DNA from: an uncultured Muribaculaceae bacterium
GTDB taxonomy: Bacteria; Bacteroidota; Bacteroidia; Bacteroidales; Muribaculaceae
NCBI GenBank assembly: GCA_947381945.1
Contig: CANCXM010000016.1
Coordinates: 1 to 64,000 of the forward strand
Direction of reading: 5' to 3'
Length of the DNA: 64,000 nt
Shown here: in pieces, positions 15,874 to 24,547 of the stretch
Position numbering within the stretch: the first letter of the stretch is position 1
Layout: every line of letters starts with the position of its first letter
Position numbers and translations under genes: made by a program
The notes under the pieces: generated by a model
The model's input: only the letters and a program-made list of their open reading frames with translations
Database searches by the model: none
What the model was told of the DNA's origin: nothing

Positions 15874-17808
15874 TTAGTCCATTATGAATTTCTTAAGTGT
15901 AGTCAGTGTGCGGAGCACTTCGGCCACGTTTGTCACATGGCTTATGGCACCGCGGCCGGTGAAGGGCGGGTTGGCATCGTAGAGCTGCGAGAGCGAACCG
16001 ATGCAGCCGTTGGTCATCTCGTCCTCGAAACCGATGAGCATACGGTCGATGTAGCTGACACCGCTCATGCCGAACACCTTCAGATAGGCATCCGAGTAGA
16101 AGCCCATGAGCCACGGACGCGAGGGTCCGTTGTGGAGGGCCATCTCACGCTCTTCGGGCGAACCGAGGTAGCAGGGACGATAGCCGTAGCTCTTCGGCGA
16201 GAGGGTGCGCAGACCCTTCGGGGTGAGAAGTTCGCGGGTGACGATGTCGAGCACCTTCTTGCGCTGACGGCGGTCAAGCGGCGAGTAGTCCAGACCGATG
16301 GCAATCGCCATGTTGGGGCGCACGGACGGGTCGGCGTATGTACCGTTGACATAATCGTAGAGATAACCGTAGTCGTTGAGGAAGGTATTGATGAACGGTT
16401 CCGCCATCTTCTCGGCTGCCTCGCGGAATTTCTCTTCATCGGGAGTGCCTTCAGAAAGCTTGGAGGCAAAGATGAGGGCGTTATACCAAAGGGCGTTGAA
16501 CTCGACGAGCAGACCTGTGCGCGCCACGATGGGACGGCCACCGAGCGAGGCGTTCATCCACGACATCGGTTTGTCAGTGCCTTCGGTGACGACCATACCG
16601 TTGTCGTCGACCTTCAGGAGCGGATGCTTCTGACCGAGTATGTAGTTGAGGATTTCACGGACGATGGGGAGATACTTCTCCTTCGCGTCATCGCGGCCGT
16701 AGGCCTTGGCATATTGCTGCAATGCCCACACGGCCCACAGGGGAACGTCGGGCAGGTCGATGCCTGCGATGCGTTTGTCGTTTTCGCCTGTCGACATGAA
16801 ATGGCGCAGTGCCTTGATGGCTGTCTCGGCGATGCGCTCGAAATCCTGACGGTGGTTGATGGCGATTGTCGCACCGGGAAGAGCCATGAATGTGTTGCGG
16901 GCAAGAATCTTTCCCCAAGGATAGCCTGAGAGGAGATACATGCTGTCCTTCTCGTTGAGATAACACTGCTTCACGGCGTTCTTCAGACAGTTGAAGAAAG
17001 ATGTGCGGCAGGTGCGCTGGGCAATCTCGTTTTCATACATCTTCGCAAGCGAGCGGGGCGACACTTCGCTCAGACCGGCCGAGAAGATGACCGACTCGCC
17101 CTTCTTGATGGGCACTTCAAAGTAGCCGGGCACCCAGAGGTCCTCGCAATAGGGGACTCCGCGCTCAAGGTCCTTGACATATTCGAATCCGTTGTACCAG
17201 TTGGGCTCGTAGGTCCAAGTCGGCTTGTGGCTGAACTGCATGAACAGGCGGGGATAGCCGGGATAGAGGCAGGCCGACACACCGTTCTTGATTTCAGGAA
17301 TGGCGGTGTCAAGCGCATCGTTTGCCACACAAAGCTCGTTGGCATCGCGGAAGGCAAGCACCGGACGGAAACGCAGTGTCGTCGGCGAATGGGCTTCGAC
17401 AAGGGTGTAGCGGATAAGGATTCTGTTCTCGTTGGAGATGAAAATTTTTTCCTTGGTCAGAATGACTCCACCGACACGATAAGTGGTTCTCGGGACACTC
17501 TCACAGTCGAACTCGCGGATATACTTGTGGCCATTCGGACTCATGACTCCGCCCCTGTAGCGGTGGAGAGCCAGATTGAAGGGAGCTCCGTGCTGGTATA
17601 CCGTAAGGTCGAGCGACGAAAGCATGACGTGCCACGAATTCCCCAGCTCGGGCACAGGGACCACAAGGAGGCCATGCTGCTTGCGGGTGTTGCAGTCAAC
17701 TATCGTCGTGCAGTGATAAGCGCCGGACTGATTAGTGCGGAGCATCTCCTTGGGGAGTGACTGCTCCAGGTTAATCATGAGGTTTTTATCAAATTTAAGA
17801 TAGCTCAT
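15874..17808 (-). CDS. Glycogen debranching enzyme (amylo-alpha-1,6-glucosidase family)
   Basis: A 644-residue protein with the bacterial/archaeal debranching-enzyme layout: an N-terminal beta-rich domain (about 1-240, LRTNQSGAYHCTTIVDCNTRKQHGLLV) and a C-terminal (alpha/alpha)6 barrel (about 270-640) with YPWGKILARNTFMALPG, GRPIVARTGLLVEFNALWYNAL and HNGPSRPWLMGFY. It should hydrolyse alpha-1,6 branch points in glycogen. It is the first gene of the operon with GT4 and GH57. I see no clear -7 box upstream, so the promoter is not assigned. Length is typical. Confidence 0.92.
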   Translation of the reverse strand: MSYLKFDKNLMINLEQSLPKEMLRTNQSGAYHCTTIVDCNTRKQHGLLVVPVPELGNSWHVMLSSLDLTVYQHGAPFNLALHRYRGGVMSPNGHKYIREFDCESVPRTTYRVGGVILTKEKIFISNENRILIRYTLVEAHSPTTLRFRPVLAFRDANELCVANDALDTAIPEIKNGVSACLYPGYPRLFMQFSHKPTWTYEPNWYNGFEYVKDLERGVPYCEDLWVPGYFEVPIKKGESVIFSAGLSEVSPRSLAKMYENEIAQRTCRTSFFNCLKNAVKQCYLNEKDSMYLLSGYPWGKILARNTFMALPGATIAINHRQDFERIAETAIKALRHFMSTGENDKRIAGIDLPDVPLWAVWALQQYAKAYGRDDAKEKYLPIVREILNYILGQKHPLLKVDDNGMVVTEGTDKPMSWMNASLGGRPIVARTGLLVEFNALWYNALIFASKLSEGTPDEEKFREAAEKMAEPFINTFLNDYGYLYDYVNGTYADPSVRPNMAIAIGLDYSPLDRRQRKKVLDIVTRELLTPKGLRTLSPKSYGYRPCYLGSPEEREMALHNGPSRPWLMGFYSDAYLKVFGMSGVSYIDRMLIGFEDEMTNGCIGSLSQLYDANPPFTGRGAISHVTNVAEVLRTLTTLKKFIMD

Positions 17809-18075
17809 GTAAGGGTAATATTATTGATTGTTAGATTTCTGTTATGATATTAGAATTGAGCGGCTCCGTCAGGTTGGAGAGACATACTGTATTATGCGGG
17901 GTCGTTGTTATCAAGTCACGAATTTATGCTTTTATTCCGACAAAAGCAAACTTTGCGCCGAAAATTTGGAAGATGTTTTGGAAATCTGTCATACGGCTAT
18001 GTTGCACAACACAAATCCTCCGGTTTTGGTTTGTTGTCAACTCTCACAGCGCTCTGTCAGAGCCTTACATACACG
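17809..18075. other. Intergenic region with nothing recognised
   Basis: Lies between the debranching-enzyme start and the terminator of the ribosomal-protein operon. It must hold the glycogen-operon promoter, but no clean TAnnTTTG on the minus strand was found; short open frames here look like chance. Confidence 0.5.
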
Positions 18076-18122
18076 AAAAGCCCCGGAACCGACATGCTGA
18101 TGTCAGTCCGGGGTATATTTTC
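18076..18122 (-). terminator. Terminator of the rpmB-rpmG-DUF4295 operon
   Basis: Stem CCCCGGAACCGACAT / ATGTCAGTCCGGGG (18081-18113, with small mismatches), followed on the minus strand by CTTTT. Confidence 0.75.
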
Positions 18123-18150
18123 GTTTCCGAAGTGTCCTTGGAAGGTCTTA

Positions 18151-18300
18151 TTACTTAAGAGCATCCTTGACAGCGTCGTTGGGAACCATCTGTTCCTGGA
18201 AGGTGTAGGCACCGGTCTTCGCCGACTTAACGACCTTGATGACCTTGCTGTAAGTGCGGCCTTCGCCTTTTTGCAGAGATGCAACGGTTTTCTTTGCCAT
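18151..18300 (-). CDS. DUF4295 ribosome-associated small protein
   Basis: A 49-residue basic protein beginning MAKKTVASLQKGEGRTYSKV and ending VKDALK. This family (DUF4295) is restricted to Bacteroidetes and is regularly encoded directly after rpmB and rpmG, as here, 11 bp after the L33 stop. From memory, a small protein of this kind has been seen on the large subunit of a Bacteroidetes ribosome; I treat that assignment as probable. Context and charge both support a ribosomal role. The terminator at 18076-18122 closes the operon. Confidence 0.9.
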   Translation of the reverse strand: MAKKTVASLQKGEGRTYSKVIKVVKSAKTGAYTFQEQMVPNDAVKDALK

Positions 18301-18311
18301 GAGTCAGTGAA

Positions 18312-18500
18312 TTATTTAATTTCTTTGTGAACGGTAACTTTCTTGAGGATGGGGTTGTATTTCTTCAACTCCAGACGCTCGGTGGTGTTTTTGCGGTTCT
18401 TCGTTGTGATGTAACGAGAAGTGCCGGGCATACCTGATGCCTTGTGTTCAGTGCATTCGAGGATGACCTGAACGCGATTTCCTTTAGCTTTCTTTGCCAT
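18312..18500 (-). CDS. rpmG: 50S ribosomal protein L33
   Basis: A 62-residue bL33: [20 protein letters not shown], then [20 protein letters not shown] and the terminal KEIK, as in the family. The zinc-binding cysteine pairs of some L33 paralogues are missing apart from one Cys, so this is the C-minus (zinc-independent) form. It sits in the large subunit near the E site. It lies 4 bp after rpmB and 11 bp before the DUF4295 gene in one operon. Confidence 0.96.
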   Translation of the reverse strand: MAKKAKGNRVQVILECTEHKASGMPGTSRYITTKNRKNTTERLELKKYNPILKKVTVHKEIK

Positions 18501-18504
18501 CTTC

Positions 18505-18765
18505 TTATAAAATGTCTAAGTACTTGATTTCAGTTATATAACCCTTTGCGGCTGCTTCTTTGATAGCAGCATCGAGACCCTTCTTGTTGATGGTGCGAAG
18601 GCCTGCGGCGGAAATGGTAAGGGTGATCCAAGCTTGCTCCTCAACCCAGAAGAATTTCTTGTTGAAGAGATTTACATCGAACTTGCGCTTGGTGCGACGC
18701 TTTGAGTGCGACACATTGTTGCCCACCATTGCTTTCTTGCCTGTGATCTGACAAATTTTTGACAT
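18505..18765 (-). CDS. rpmB: 50S ribosomal protein L28
   Basis: An 86-residue bL28 starting [20 protein letters not shown], followed by [19 protein letters not shown] and [13 protein letters not shown], all family hallmarks. It is the first gene of the rpmB-rpmG-DUF4295 operon, driven from the -7 box at 18904-18911, giving a leader of about 135 nt. The long leader has no recognised regulatory element. Confidence 0.97.
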   Translation of the reverse strand: MSKICQITGKKAMVGNNVSHSKRRTKRKFDVNLFNKKFFWVEEQAWITLTISAAGLRTINKKGLDAAIKEAAAKGYITEIKYLDIL

Positions 18766-18903
18766 GGCTGTTGGTTTTTATCTCTTTTTGTTTAACTATT
18801 AATTTAAGTCACAGCGCCTTGTGGCCGCCATCTCCTTTCTCATATCAAGGCTAAGTGCATCATTCAAAGCCTTTTTCATAGGATGTGCCACAAAACTCGG
18901 CTG

Positions 18904-18911
18904 CAAAGTTA
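18904..18911 (-). promoter_or_regulatory. -7 box (TAACTTTG) for rpmB
   Basis: TAnnTTTG match on the minus strand, about 140 nt upstream of rpmB. The stretch from 18912 to 19088 shows nothing else. Confidence 0.6.
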
Positions 18912-19088
18912 AGAATTTATTCCCGCTTAACCAAAAGATTTTCACTATTTTTAGAATTCAAAACCACTTTTTAAGCTCAAATTCCAATCTGCTCCTCTCC
19001 AATAGCCCTGACAAGCTCTTCCGCCAAGACAATCACGAAGAAAACCGCTCAAACCGCAATTACAGTGAGTGAAATTCGCAAACATCTG

Positions 19089-19310
19089 AAAAGGGCACAG
19101 AACGACAGAAGGTCAGAAGATACAAAAAGATTAATTTCAGCAAATTATACTTCAGTTGCTTTTGTTTATTCTGTTCTTTTGTATCTCTTTTCATCATACA
19201 TGAACCGGATTTGCGGATTGAACCGTAAATCACCCTTCTGTTGCTTTTGTCTCTTCTGTTCGTTTGTATCCCTTTTCCTCCGCCTATAAACCGGATTTCC
19301 GGATTGAGCA
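19089..19310. repeat. Dispersed hairpin element, copy 3
   Basis: Left arm AGGTCAGAAGATACAAAAAG (19110-19129), a loop with CAAATTATACTTCAGTTGC, a right arm ending TTCTTTTGTATCTC (19174-19187), then a second right arm (19233-19277). Each right arm is followed by CCGGATTTnCGGATTGA (19205-19221 and 19290-19306). It shares loop and tail with copies 10 and 11, and its tail faces the 3' end of fabF. Confidence 0.75.
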
Positions 19311-19313
19311 AAC

Positions 19314-19356
19314 CAAAAGGAAGGTGCTCGGAATCAACATTAATTCCGAACACCTT
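19314..19356 (-). terminator. Terminator after fabF
   Basis: Stem AAGGTGCTCGGAAT (19321-19334) / ATTCCGAACACCTT (19343-19356), followed on the minus strand by CCTTTTGG, 45 bp beyond the fabF stop codon. Confidence 0.75.
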
Positions 19357-19400
19357 CCGGTGGCTATGGCTTTGTTTTGAGAAATCTGCGGGGAAGCGGA

Positions 19401-20675
19401 TTATTCCTCGTACTTCTTCACGATGACAGTCGCATTGTGGCCGCCGAAACCGAACGAGTTCGAGAGGGCTGCGCGCACGGGGCGGTTCTCTGCCTTGTTG
19501 AAGGTGAAGTTGAGGGTATAGTCGATGTTCTCATCCTCATCGCCTTCCTCGTGGTTGATGGTCGGGGGAACGATGTCGTTCTTGCAGGCAAGAACAGAGA
19601 ACATTGCTTCGAGGGCACCGGTAGCACCGAGGAGGTGGCCGGTCATCGACTTGGTAGAGCTGATGTTGAGCTTGTGGGCCTGGTCGCCGAAGAGCTCGAC
19701 GATAGCCTTCACCTCAGAGATGTCGCCCACGGGAGTCGAAGTGCCGTGTACGTTGATATAGTCGATGTCCGCGGGAGTCATGCCTGCATCCTCAAGAGCG
19801 TTGCTCATGGAGAGCTTCGCACCGAGGCCATCGGGATGGGTTGCGGTGAGGTGGTAAGCGTCGGCGCTCATACCGCCACCGGCTACCTCAGCATAAATCT
19901 TGGCACCGCGTGCCTTGGCGTGTTCGAGTTCCTCAAGCACGAGGACAACAGAACCCTCGCCCATCACGAAACCGTCGCGCGACTTGCTGAAGGGACGCGA
20001 AGCAGTCTCGGGAGAATCGTTGCGGGTCGAGAGAGCGTGCATCGAGTTGAAGCCGCCCACACCTGCGGGATAGATTGCAGCCTCGGCGCCACCGGTCACG
20101 ATAGCATCGGCCTTGCCGAGACGGATGAGGTTGAAAGCATCGATGATAGCGTTGTTTGACGAAGCGCAAGCCGAAACCACACCGAAGTTGGGACCATGGA
20201 AGTTATATTCCATGGAGATATGGCCCGAAGCGATGTCGGCAATCATCTTAGGGATGAAGAAGGGATTGTATTTGGGACCCTGCTCTGCACCGTTGACTGC
20301 ATAGTAGCCGGCTTCCTCCTCGAAAGTATGGAGGCCACCGATACCGGCGGCAACGATTACGCCGACGCGGTTGCGGTCGAGATTGGCAGCTTCCTCGATA
20401 CCGGAATCAGCGACAGCCTGACGGGCTGCGACGATACCATACTGTGCATAGAGGTCGAGCTGGCGGAGTTTCTTGCGGTCGAAGTGGTCATTGGCATTGT
20501 AGTCCTTGACCTCGCAGGCAAACTGGGTTTTGAATTTGGAGGCGTCGAAATGGGTGATGGGAGCGGCGCCGCTCTTGCCGGCTACGGCGTTGAGCCATGT
20601 GGTCTCAACATCGTTGCCTATGGGGGTGATGGCACCGAGGCCGGTCACCACTACTCTTTTTAATTCCATTGGCAA
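19401..20675 (-). CDS. fabF: Beta-ketoacyl-ACP synthase II
   Basis: A 424-residue thiolase-fold condensing enzyme of type II fatty acid synthesis, joining malonyl-ACP to acyl-ACP. The Cys-His-His triad is visible: VSACASSNN (Cys near 170), VHGTSTPVGD and TGHLLGATG. The N-terminus MELKRVVVTGLGAITPIGND is typical; an ATG two codons earlier (20675) is the annotated start, with MELK at 20669 equally likely. It lies downstream of acpP on the same strand, with a strong hairpin between them that may lower fabF expression relative to acpP. Confidence 0.97.
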   Translation of the reverse strand: MPMELKRVVVTGLGAITPIGNDVETTWLNAVAGKSGAAPITHFDASKFKTQFACEVKDYNANDHFDRKKLRQLDLYAQYGIVAARQAVADSGIEEAANLDRNRVGVIVAAGIGGLHTFEEEAGYYAVNGAEQGPKYNPFFIPKMIADIASGHISMEYNFHGPNFGVVSACASSNNAIIDAFNLIRLGKADAIVTGGAEAAIYPAGVGGFNSMHALSTRNDSPETASRPFSKSRDGFVMGEGSVVLVLEELEHAKARGAKIYAEVAGGGMSADAYHLTATHPDGLGAKLSMSNALEDAGMTPADIDYINVHGTSTPVGDISEVKAIVELFGDQAHKLNISSTKSMTGHLLGATGALEAMFSVLACKNDIVPPTINHEEGDEDENIDYTLNFTFNKAENRPVRAALSNSFGFGGHNATVIVKKYEE

Positions 20676-20799
20676 ATTAGATGGATTCGTGATAAGGGAA
20701 AAATGAAGGGGAGAAATGATGAGAGAGAGGCATAATAGGCTGTGAAGCGGGGAGGAGGAAGCGAAGGGGAGCGCAATCCCCTCTGCCTAAATTGAAAAG

Positions 20800-20840
20800 A
20801 AGGCTCCACCGCGCTGATTTGAATTGGCGTGGGGAGCCTT
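20800..20840 (-). terminator. Hairpin between acpP and fabF
   Basis: Arms AAGGCTCCACCGC (20800-20812) and GCGTGGGGAGCCTT (20827-20840) with one mismatch, followed on the minus strand by TTCTTTTC. It sits inside the expected acpP-fabF transcript, so it probably acts as a partial terminator or a processing site. Confidence 0.65.
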
Positions 20841-20886
20841 TTGTGGCTCGGTCAGAGCGCAACCGTGACGGCTGCAAGACCGGTTT

Positions 20887-21126
20887 TTACTTCTGGGTGT
20901 TGGCCTCGATGTATTCGATAGCGTTCTGTACGGTGCTGATCTTCTCGGCCTGGTCATCGGGAATAGTGATGCCAAATTCTTTCTCAAATTCCATGATGAG
21001 TTCTACGGTGTCGAGGCTGTCTGCGCCAAGATCTTTTGTGAATTCAGCGGTTTCGGTTACTTCATTTTCGTCAACACCGAGCTTATCAACGATGATAGCT
21101 TTAACTCGAGATGCAATTTCAGACAT
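20887..21126 (-). CDS. acpP: Acyl carrier protein
   Basis: A 79-residue acidic carrier protein. The phosphopantetheine attachment serine lies in [15 protein letters not shown] (Ser about residue 37), preceded by TKDLG and followed by [13 protein letters not shown], a textbook ACP. It carries growing acyl chains during fatty acid synthesis and is first gene of the acpP-fabF unit, with its -7 box at 21203-21210. The modifying phosphopantetheinyl transferase could be the protein encoded at 55679-56236. Confidence 0.98.
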   Translation of the reverse strand: MSEIASRVKAIIVDKLGVDENEVTETAEFTKDLGADSLDTVELIMEFEKEFGITIPDDQAEKISTVQNAIEYIEANTQK

Positions 21127-21202
21127 AGCTTTGTAAAATTGTAAGTTTAATGATTAATTTTCGTTTTTAGGGGCAAACGCTGATATTTTCGCATTTGCGG
21201 TG

Positions 21203-21210
21203 CAAAGTTA
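21203..21210 (-). promoter_or_regulatory. -7 box (TAACTTTG) for acpP
   Basis: TAnnTTTG match on the minus strand about 77 nt upstream of acpP, with TTG about 19 nt further upstream. The rest of 21127-21437 shows nothing else recognised. Confidence 0.65.
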
Positions 21211-21437
21211 AGTATTTTTTGACAACTTTCAACTATCCAAACGTATAAAGATGTTAACAGGGCATCGTTTTGCCGATTTTTTAGCCATTTATCCCCTCTG
21301 AGTGTCCTGTTTCACGGTTAAAAATTTACGCCCTCATGTTACAAACTTGTTACGTTATGCCGATGTTATATCTGCAAAAGGATTTTTTTATCCAATTTTG
21401 CGTCCGAATATTCACGAATGACAAACTATTTAAAGGC

Positions 21438-22280
21438 ATGATGATGAATCGTAAATTTTATCTGCTTGGACTTCCGCTCGTTGCGCTTCTCGCAACCGCC
21501 TGCGGACAAAAAAATGACGCCTCTTCGGCGGGTGAAGACGACATTACGGAATTTGACATTAACCAGAAACTCGTCACAGCACAGAAAGACTACAAGGTGG
21601 AGACCGACTACGGCACTGTCTACCTTGAACTGTCAACATCTATCCAGTGGCCGGAAAAGATGGGAAGCTTCGACCTCACCACGCTCCGCGATTCACTCCT
21701 CAACTTCGCCTACTCCGACACGACCTCGACCTCTATCCGTGAGGCCGTCAAAAAATACATCGCCGACACCTCTGTCGTTGACGGTGCTGAAAATATAGAA
21801 GTGATCGACTCCCTGCCTGCCGACTCCATGACATATTTCAACACCATCACCGCAAGCATCCTTGACCTGAACGAACAGATGGTCACCTATCAGGTGCTCG
21901 GTTCGACCTACCTCGGCGGCGCACATCCGATGACCGCCATCCATCCCTTCACCTACGATTTCACCGAGGCTACCGTCCTTGACAACTCCAACATCTATCT
22001 TCCGGGGGTTCCCTCCGATTCAATCGTCCCGGTCATCAAGGAAGCGCTCGCCCGACAGCTTGGTGTAACGGTCAAGGGACTCGACCGCGCCGGCATCTGG
22101 TCGAACCAACTGACGTATGCAGGCCGTCCCTACATTTCCAATAATGCCCTCTATTTCCACTACGACCCATACGAGATTGGCCCGTATGCACTCGGAGCTG
22201 TCGATGTGGCCGTCTACCCCTACGAAATCGACCGCTTCCTCCAGCCAAGCGTCCGCAAGCTCTTCGATGAAGGCTTCTGA
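21438..22280 (+). CDS. DUF3298-type lipoprotein
   Basis: A 280-residue lipoprotein. Start set at the ATG triplet MMMNRKFYLL (21438), because it directly precedes the signal peptide; an upstream frame adds 34 unrelated residues. The lipobox is LLATACGQ, with the lipidated Cys near residue 19. The C-terminal half (about 150-275) resembles DUF3298/RsiV-like domains: YQVLGSTYLGGAHPM and the YDFTEATVLDNSNIY segment. Such proteins are periplasmic or outer-membrane lipoproteins of poorly known function, some binding lysozyme. Single gene, followed by a dispersed hairpin element. Confidence 0.8.
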   Translation: MMMNRKFYLLGLPLVALLATACGQKNDASSAGEDDITEFDINQKLVTAQKDYKVETDYGTVYLELSTSIQWPEKMGSFDLTTLRDSLLNFAYSDTTSTSIREAVKKYIADTSVVDGAENIEVIDSLPADSMTYFNTITASILDLNEQMVTYQVLGSTYLGGAHPMTAIHPFTYDFTEATVLDNSNIYLPGVPSDSIVPVIKEALARQLGVTVKGLDRAGIWSNQLTYAGRPYISNNALYFHYDPYEIGPYALGAVDVAVYPYEIDRFLQPSVRKLFDEGF

Positions 22281-22331
22281 ACTATATATAATATAAGTAT
22301 AAGAGACGCTGTATCGTAGATTCCGTTTTTT

Positions 22332-22452
22332 CGATACAAACGCACAAAAGAGTATAAGAAACAAAAGAATAAAGTTTTCTGTAAGATTGAATGTTATCTT
22401 CAGATTCTTTATTCTTTTGTTTCTTATACTCTTTTGTGCTTCTGTATCCCCT
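22332..22452. repeat. Dispersed hairpin element, copy 4
   Basis: Left arm GATACAAACGCACAAAAGAG then TATAAGAAACAAAAGAATAAAG; right arm CTTTATTCTTTTGTTTCTTA then TACTCTTTTGTGCTTCTGTATC. The arms are almost perfectly complementary over about 45 bp, with a loop of about 30 bp. It lies between the lipoprotein stop and the promoter of the M18 peptidase. Confidence 0.85.
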
Positions 22453-22491
22453 TACCAACATCTTTAATTTCTCAATTATCCGATTTTTACT

Positions 22492-22499
22492 TATCTTTG
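22492..22499 (+). promoter_or_regulatory. -7 box (TATCTTTG) for the M18 peptidase
   Basis: TAnnTTTG match 34 nt upstream of the start codon, directly downstream of hairpin copy 4. Confidence 0.65.
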
Positions 22500-22533
22500 C
22501 TGCTGATCGTAATACCAAAAACATAACACCCCT

Positions 22534-23832
22534 ATGGAAGAAACAAAAGTCATCGCGCGCTCCCTGATGGAGTTCCTCGACAAAAGCCCCGTCAACTTTC
22601 TGGCAGTCAAGACTGTCAGCACACAGCTCGACGAAGCGGGATTCACCCGTCTCGACCCTCGTGACAAATGGGACCTCAAACCCGGTGGCAAATACTATAT
22701 CACCAAGAACTCAAGCGCAATCTTCGCTTTCGTGGTAACCACCGAAGGCCCGGAGGCAGGTTTCCGAATCATTTCCGCACATTCGGATTCTCCGTGTATG
22801 CGCGTGAAGCCCAACGCCGAGATGCTCAGCGACGGCGGCATCGTGAAGCTCAACGTCGAGGTCTACGGTGGCCCGATTCTCTATACATGGTTTGACCGTC
22901 CCCTCTCGCTTGCCGGACGTGTGGTGCTCCGCAGCGATGATCCCCTCAACCCGCGCACTGAAATAGTAAAATTCGACCGTCCGCTCCTCACAATTCCCCA
23001 TCTCGCCATCCATTTCAACCGCGCGGTCAACGAGGGCAACCCTCTTTCGAAGCAGAAGGACATGCTCCCTGTAATTGCCATCGTCAAGGAGGCGGCCGAG
23101 AAGGACAATCTTCTCCTCCGCACCATCGCCGATGCAGTAGGCTGCCGCATAGAGGATATACTCGATTTCGACCTTTCGCTCTACGACACCACTCCTGCCT
23201 GCCTCGTTGGACTCAACGAGGAATTCCTGACCTCAGGGCGACTCGACGACCTCAGCATGGTCCACGGTGCCATGACCGCCCTCCTCGAAACCTCATCGAC
23301 AAAACAGACCCGCGTGATGGCCATCTTCGACAATGAGGAGACCGGCTCAGGGACAAAGCAGGGTGCGGCATCGCCGGTGCTCATGCAGCTCCTCCGCAGA
23401 ATCGTCGGCTGTCTCGGCGGCGGTGAAGAGGAATATCTGCGCGGCATTGACGCATCGTTCATGGTTTCGGCCGACAATGCCCATGCCTTCCATCCCAACT
23501 ATCCCGAAAAGTATGACCCGACCAACCATCCGGTTGTCGGCGGCGGTCCGGCCATCAAAATAAATGCCAACTGCAAATACATGACCGATGCAGAATCGGC
23601 AGCCATCTTCAAGAGCATCTGCGAAAAGGCAGGAGTCCCCTGTCAGTATTTCGTGAACCACAGCGACGTCCTCGGCGGTTCGACACTCGGCAACATCCTC
23701 ACCTCGCAGATCGACCTCCGCGGAGTGGACATGGGCGAAGCAATCTGGGGTATGCACTCCGTCCGCGAAACAATGGCCACAAAAGACCACGCCTACACCA
23801 TCCGCGCCTTCAAAACCTTCTTCGACCTCTAA
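22534..23832 (+). CDS. M18 family aminopeptidase (aspartyl aminopeptidase-like)
   Basis: A 432-residue di-zinc aminopeptidase of family M18, expected to form a cytoplasmic dodecamer and trim N-terminal residues from peptides. Metal and catalytic motifs are intact: SAHSDSPCMRVKP (first His/Asp, about 88), LDDLSMVHG (bridging Asp), FDNEETGSG (catalytic Glu-Glu), ADNAHAFHPNYPEKYDP and NHSDVLGGSTLGNI (last His). Length and order match the family. Single gene with its own -7 box, followed by a 9-bp tandem repeat and a terminator. Confidence 0.95.
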   Translation: MEETKVIARSLMEFLDKSPVNFLAVKTVSTQLDEAGFTRLDPRDKWDLKPGGKYYITKNSSAIFAFVVTTEGPEAGFRIISAHSDSPCMRVKPNAEMLSDGGIVKLNVEVYGGPILYTWFDRPLSLAGRVVLRSDDPLNPRTEIVKFDRPLLTIPHLAIHFNRAVNEGNPLSKQKDMLPVIAIVKEAAEKDNLLLRTIADAVGCRIEDILDFDLSLYDTTPACLVGLNEEFLTSGRLDDLSMVHGAMTALLETSSTKQTRVMAIFDNEETGSGTKQGAASPVLMQLLRRIVGCLGGGEEEYLRGIDASFMVSADNAHAFHPNYPEKYDPTNHPVVGGGPAIKINANCKYMTDAESAAIFKSICEKAGVPCQYFVNHSDVLGGSTLGNILTSQIDLRGVDMGEAIWGMHSVRETMATKDHAYTIRAFKTFFDL

Positions 23833-23849
23833 CCCAATAAATAGTCATC

Positions 23850-23923
23850 CCTATCAGGTCTATTTGCCCTATTAGGCTTATTTGCCCTATTAGGCTTATT
23901 AGCCCTATTAGCCCTATTCCCCC
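23850..23923. repeat. 9-bp tandem repeat (CTATTAGSC / TTATTTGCC)
   Basis: About eight 9-bp units alternating CTATTAGGC and TTATTTGCC or TTATTAGCC, between the peptidase stop codon and its terminator. Confidence 0.8.
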
Positions 23924-23931
23924 ATAAAACC

Positions 23932-23992
23932 AACAGACTTCACTGTCCGGCTGAAAAATTCAATCCCGACTGTGAAGTCTGTTTGTTTTTAT
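23932..23992 (+). terminator. Terminator after the M18 peptidase
   Basis: Arms AACAGACTTCAC (23932-23943) and GTGAAGTCTGTT (23972-23983), followed by TTGTTTTT. Confidence 0.75.
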
Positions 23993-24008
23993 CTTTTACC
24001 AATTCCCA

Positions 24009-24281
24009 TCAACCGAACAATTCGGAATGAGAACCAAGACGAAGAACCCCTATCTGATCCTCTTCCTCATCTATCCATATCAACAGGAAATCCCCTTCGA
24101 CATGGCACTCCATGCAACCTTTGTAATTACCTGTCAAGAAATGAGGATTATAAATTTCGGGGATTGGAATTTCATCACGCAACATCTGGAGGATGCGCGC
24201 CACTTTCTCCATTTTCTTGGGTTGATTACGGAATCTTTTGGCATCCTTCTTATATTGAGAAGAGAAACGAAGTATTTTCAT
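24009..24281 (-). CDS. YafQ/RelE-family toxin
   Basis: A 90-residue toxin of a type II toxin-antitoxin system. The pattern MKILRFSSQYKKDAKRF, HFLTGNYKGCMECHVEGDFLLIW and the C-terminal RLGSHSELFG is that of YafQ-like RelE-fold mRNA interferases, which cut mRNA on the ribosome. The family's C-terminal histidine (GSHSELF) is present, so the toxin looks active. It overlaps the antitoxin stop by 4 bp (ATGA), the usual coupling in such pairs. Confidence 0.9.
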   Translation of the reverse strand: MKILRFSSQYKKDAKRFRNQPKKMEKVARILQMLRDEIPIPEIYNPHFLTGNYKGCMECHVEGDFLLIWIDEEEDQIGVLRLGSHSELFG

Positions 24282-24529
24282 AAGCCCATCGACTTATACA
24301 TTGCCTCGACACTCGACACATCAAGAGTGCCTTCATATTTTCCGGCCTTTGCATCCTCTATTGCAGCACGCGTTTCAGCATTCGGCTCTCTGTAAGCCAA
24401 ATCCAGCAGCGCACACTCCACAAAATTATTGAGACTGCGGTTTTGCTTCTTTGCCATCTGTTTCAACCGCTCTATCAGATCCACAGGCAGACGGAAACTC
24501 TGGGCTTTCTTTTGTATTGCTATATCCAT
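24278..24529 (-). CDS. Ribbon-helix-helix antitoxin
   Basis: An 83-residue antitoxin paired with the YafQ-like toxin. Start set at MDIAIQKKAQSF (24529): the in-frame ATG at 24550 would lie inside the -7 box at 24548-24555 and so cannot be in the mRNA. The N-terminal part SFRLPVDLIERLKQMAKKQN is a ribbon-helix-helix DNA-binding motif; the C-terminal AAIEDAKAGKYEGTLDVS segment is the toxin-binding tail. Autoregulation is likely through the palindrome at 24561-24573 located between the promoter boxes. Confidence 0.88.
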   Translation of the reverse strand: MDIAIQKKAQSFRLPVDLIERLKQMAKKQNRSLNNFVECALLDLAYREPNAETRAAIEDAKAGKYEGTLDVSSVEAMYKSMGL

Positions 24530-24547
24530 AATGATTTTGTTTGTGTG

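Noticed and set aside
15937..16929. Long plus-strand frame (330 codons) opposite the debranching enzyme
   Set aside because: Antisense shadow; the debranching enzyme is clearly recognised on the other strand.
17809..18330. Plus-strand frames of 90-141 codons between the glycogen and ribosomal operons
   Set aside because: They overlap the terminator and the DUF4295 gene on the other strand and resemble nothing.
22332..22452. Insertion sequence or transposon ends
   Set aside because: No transposase frame and no target-site duplication visible around this or the other hairpin copies.
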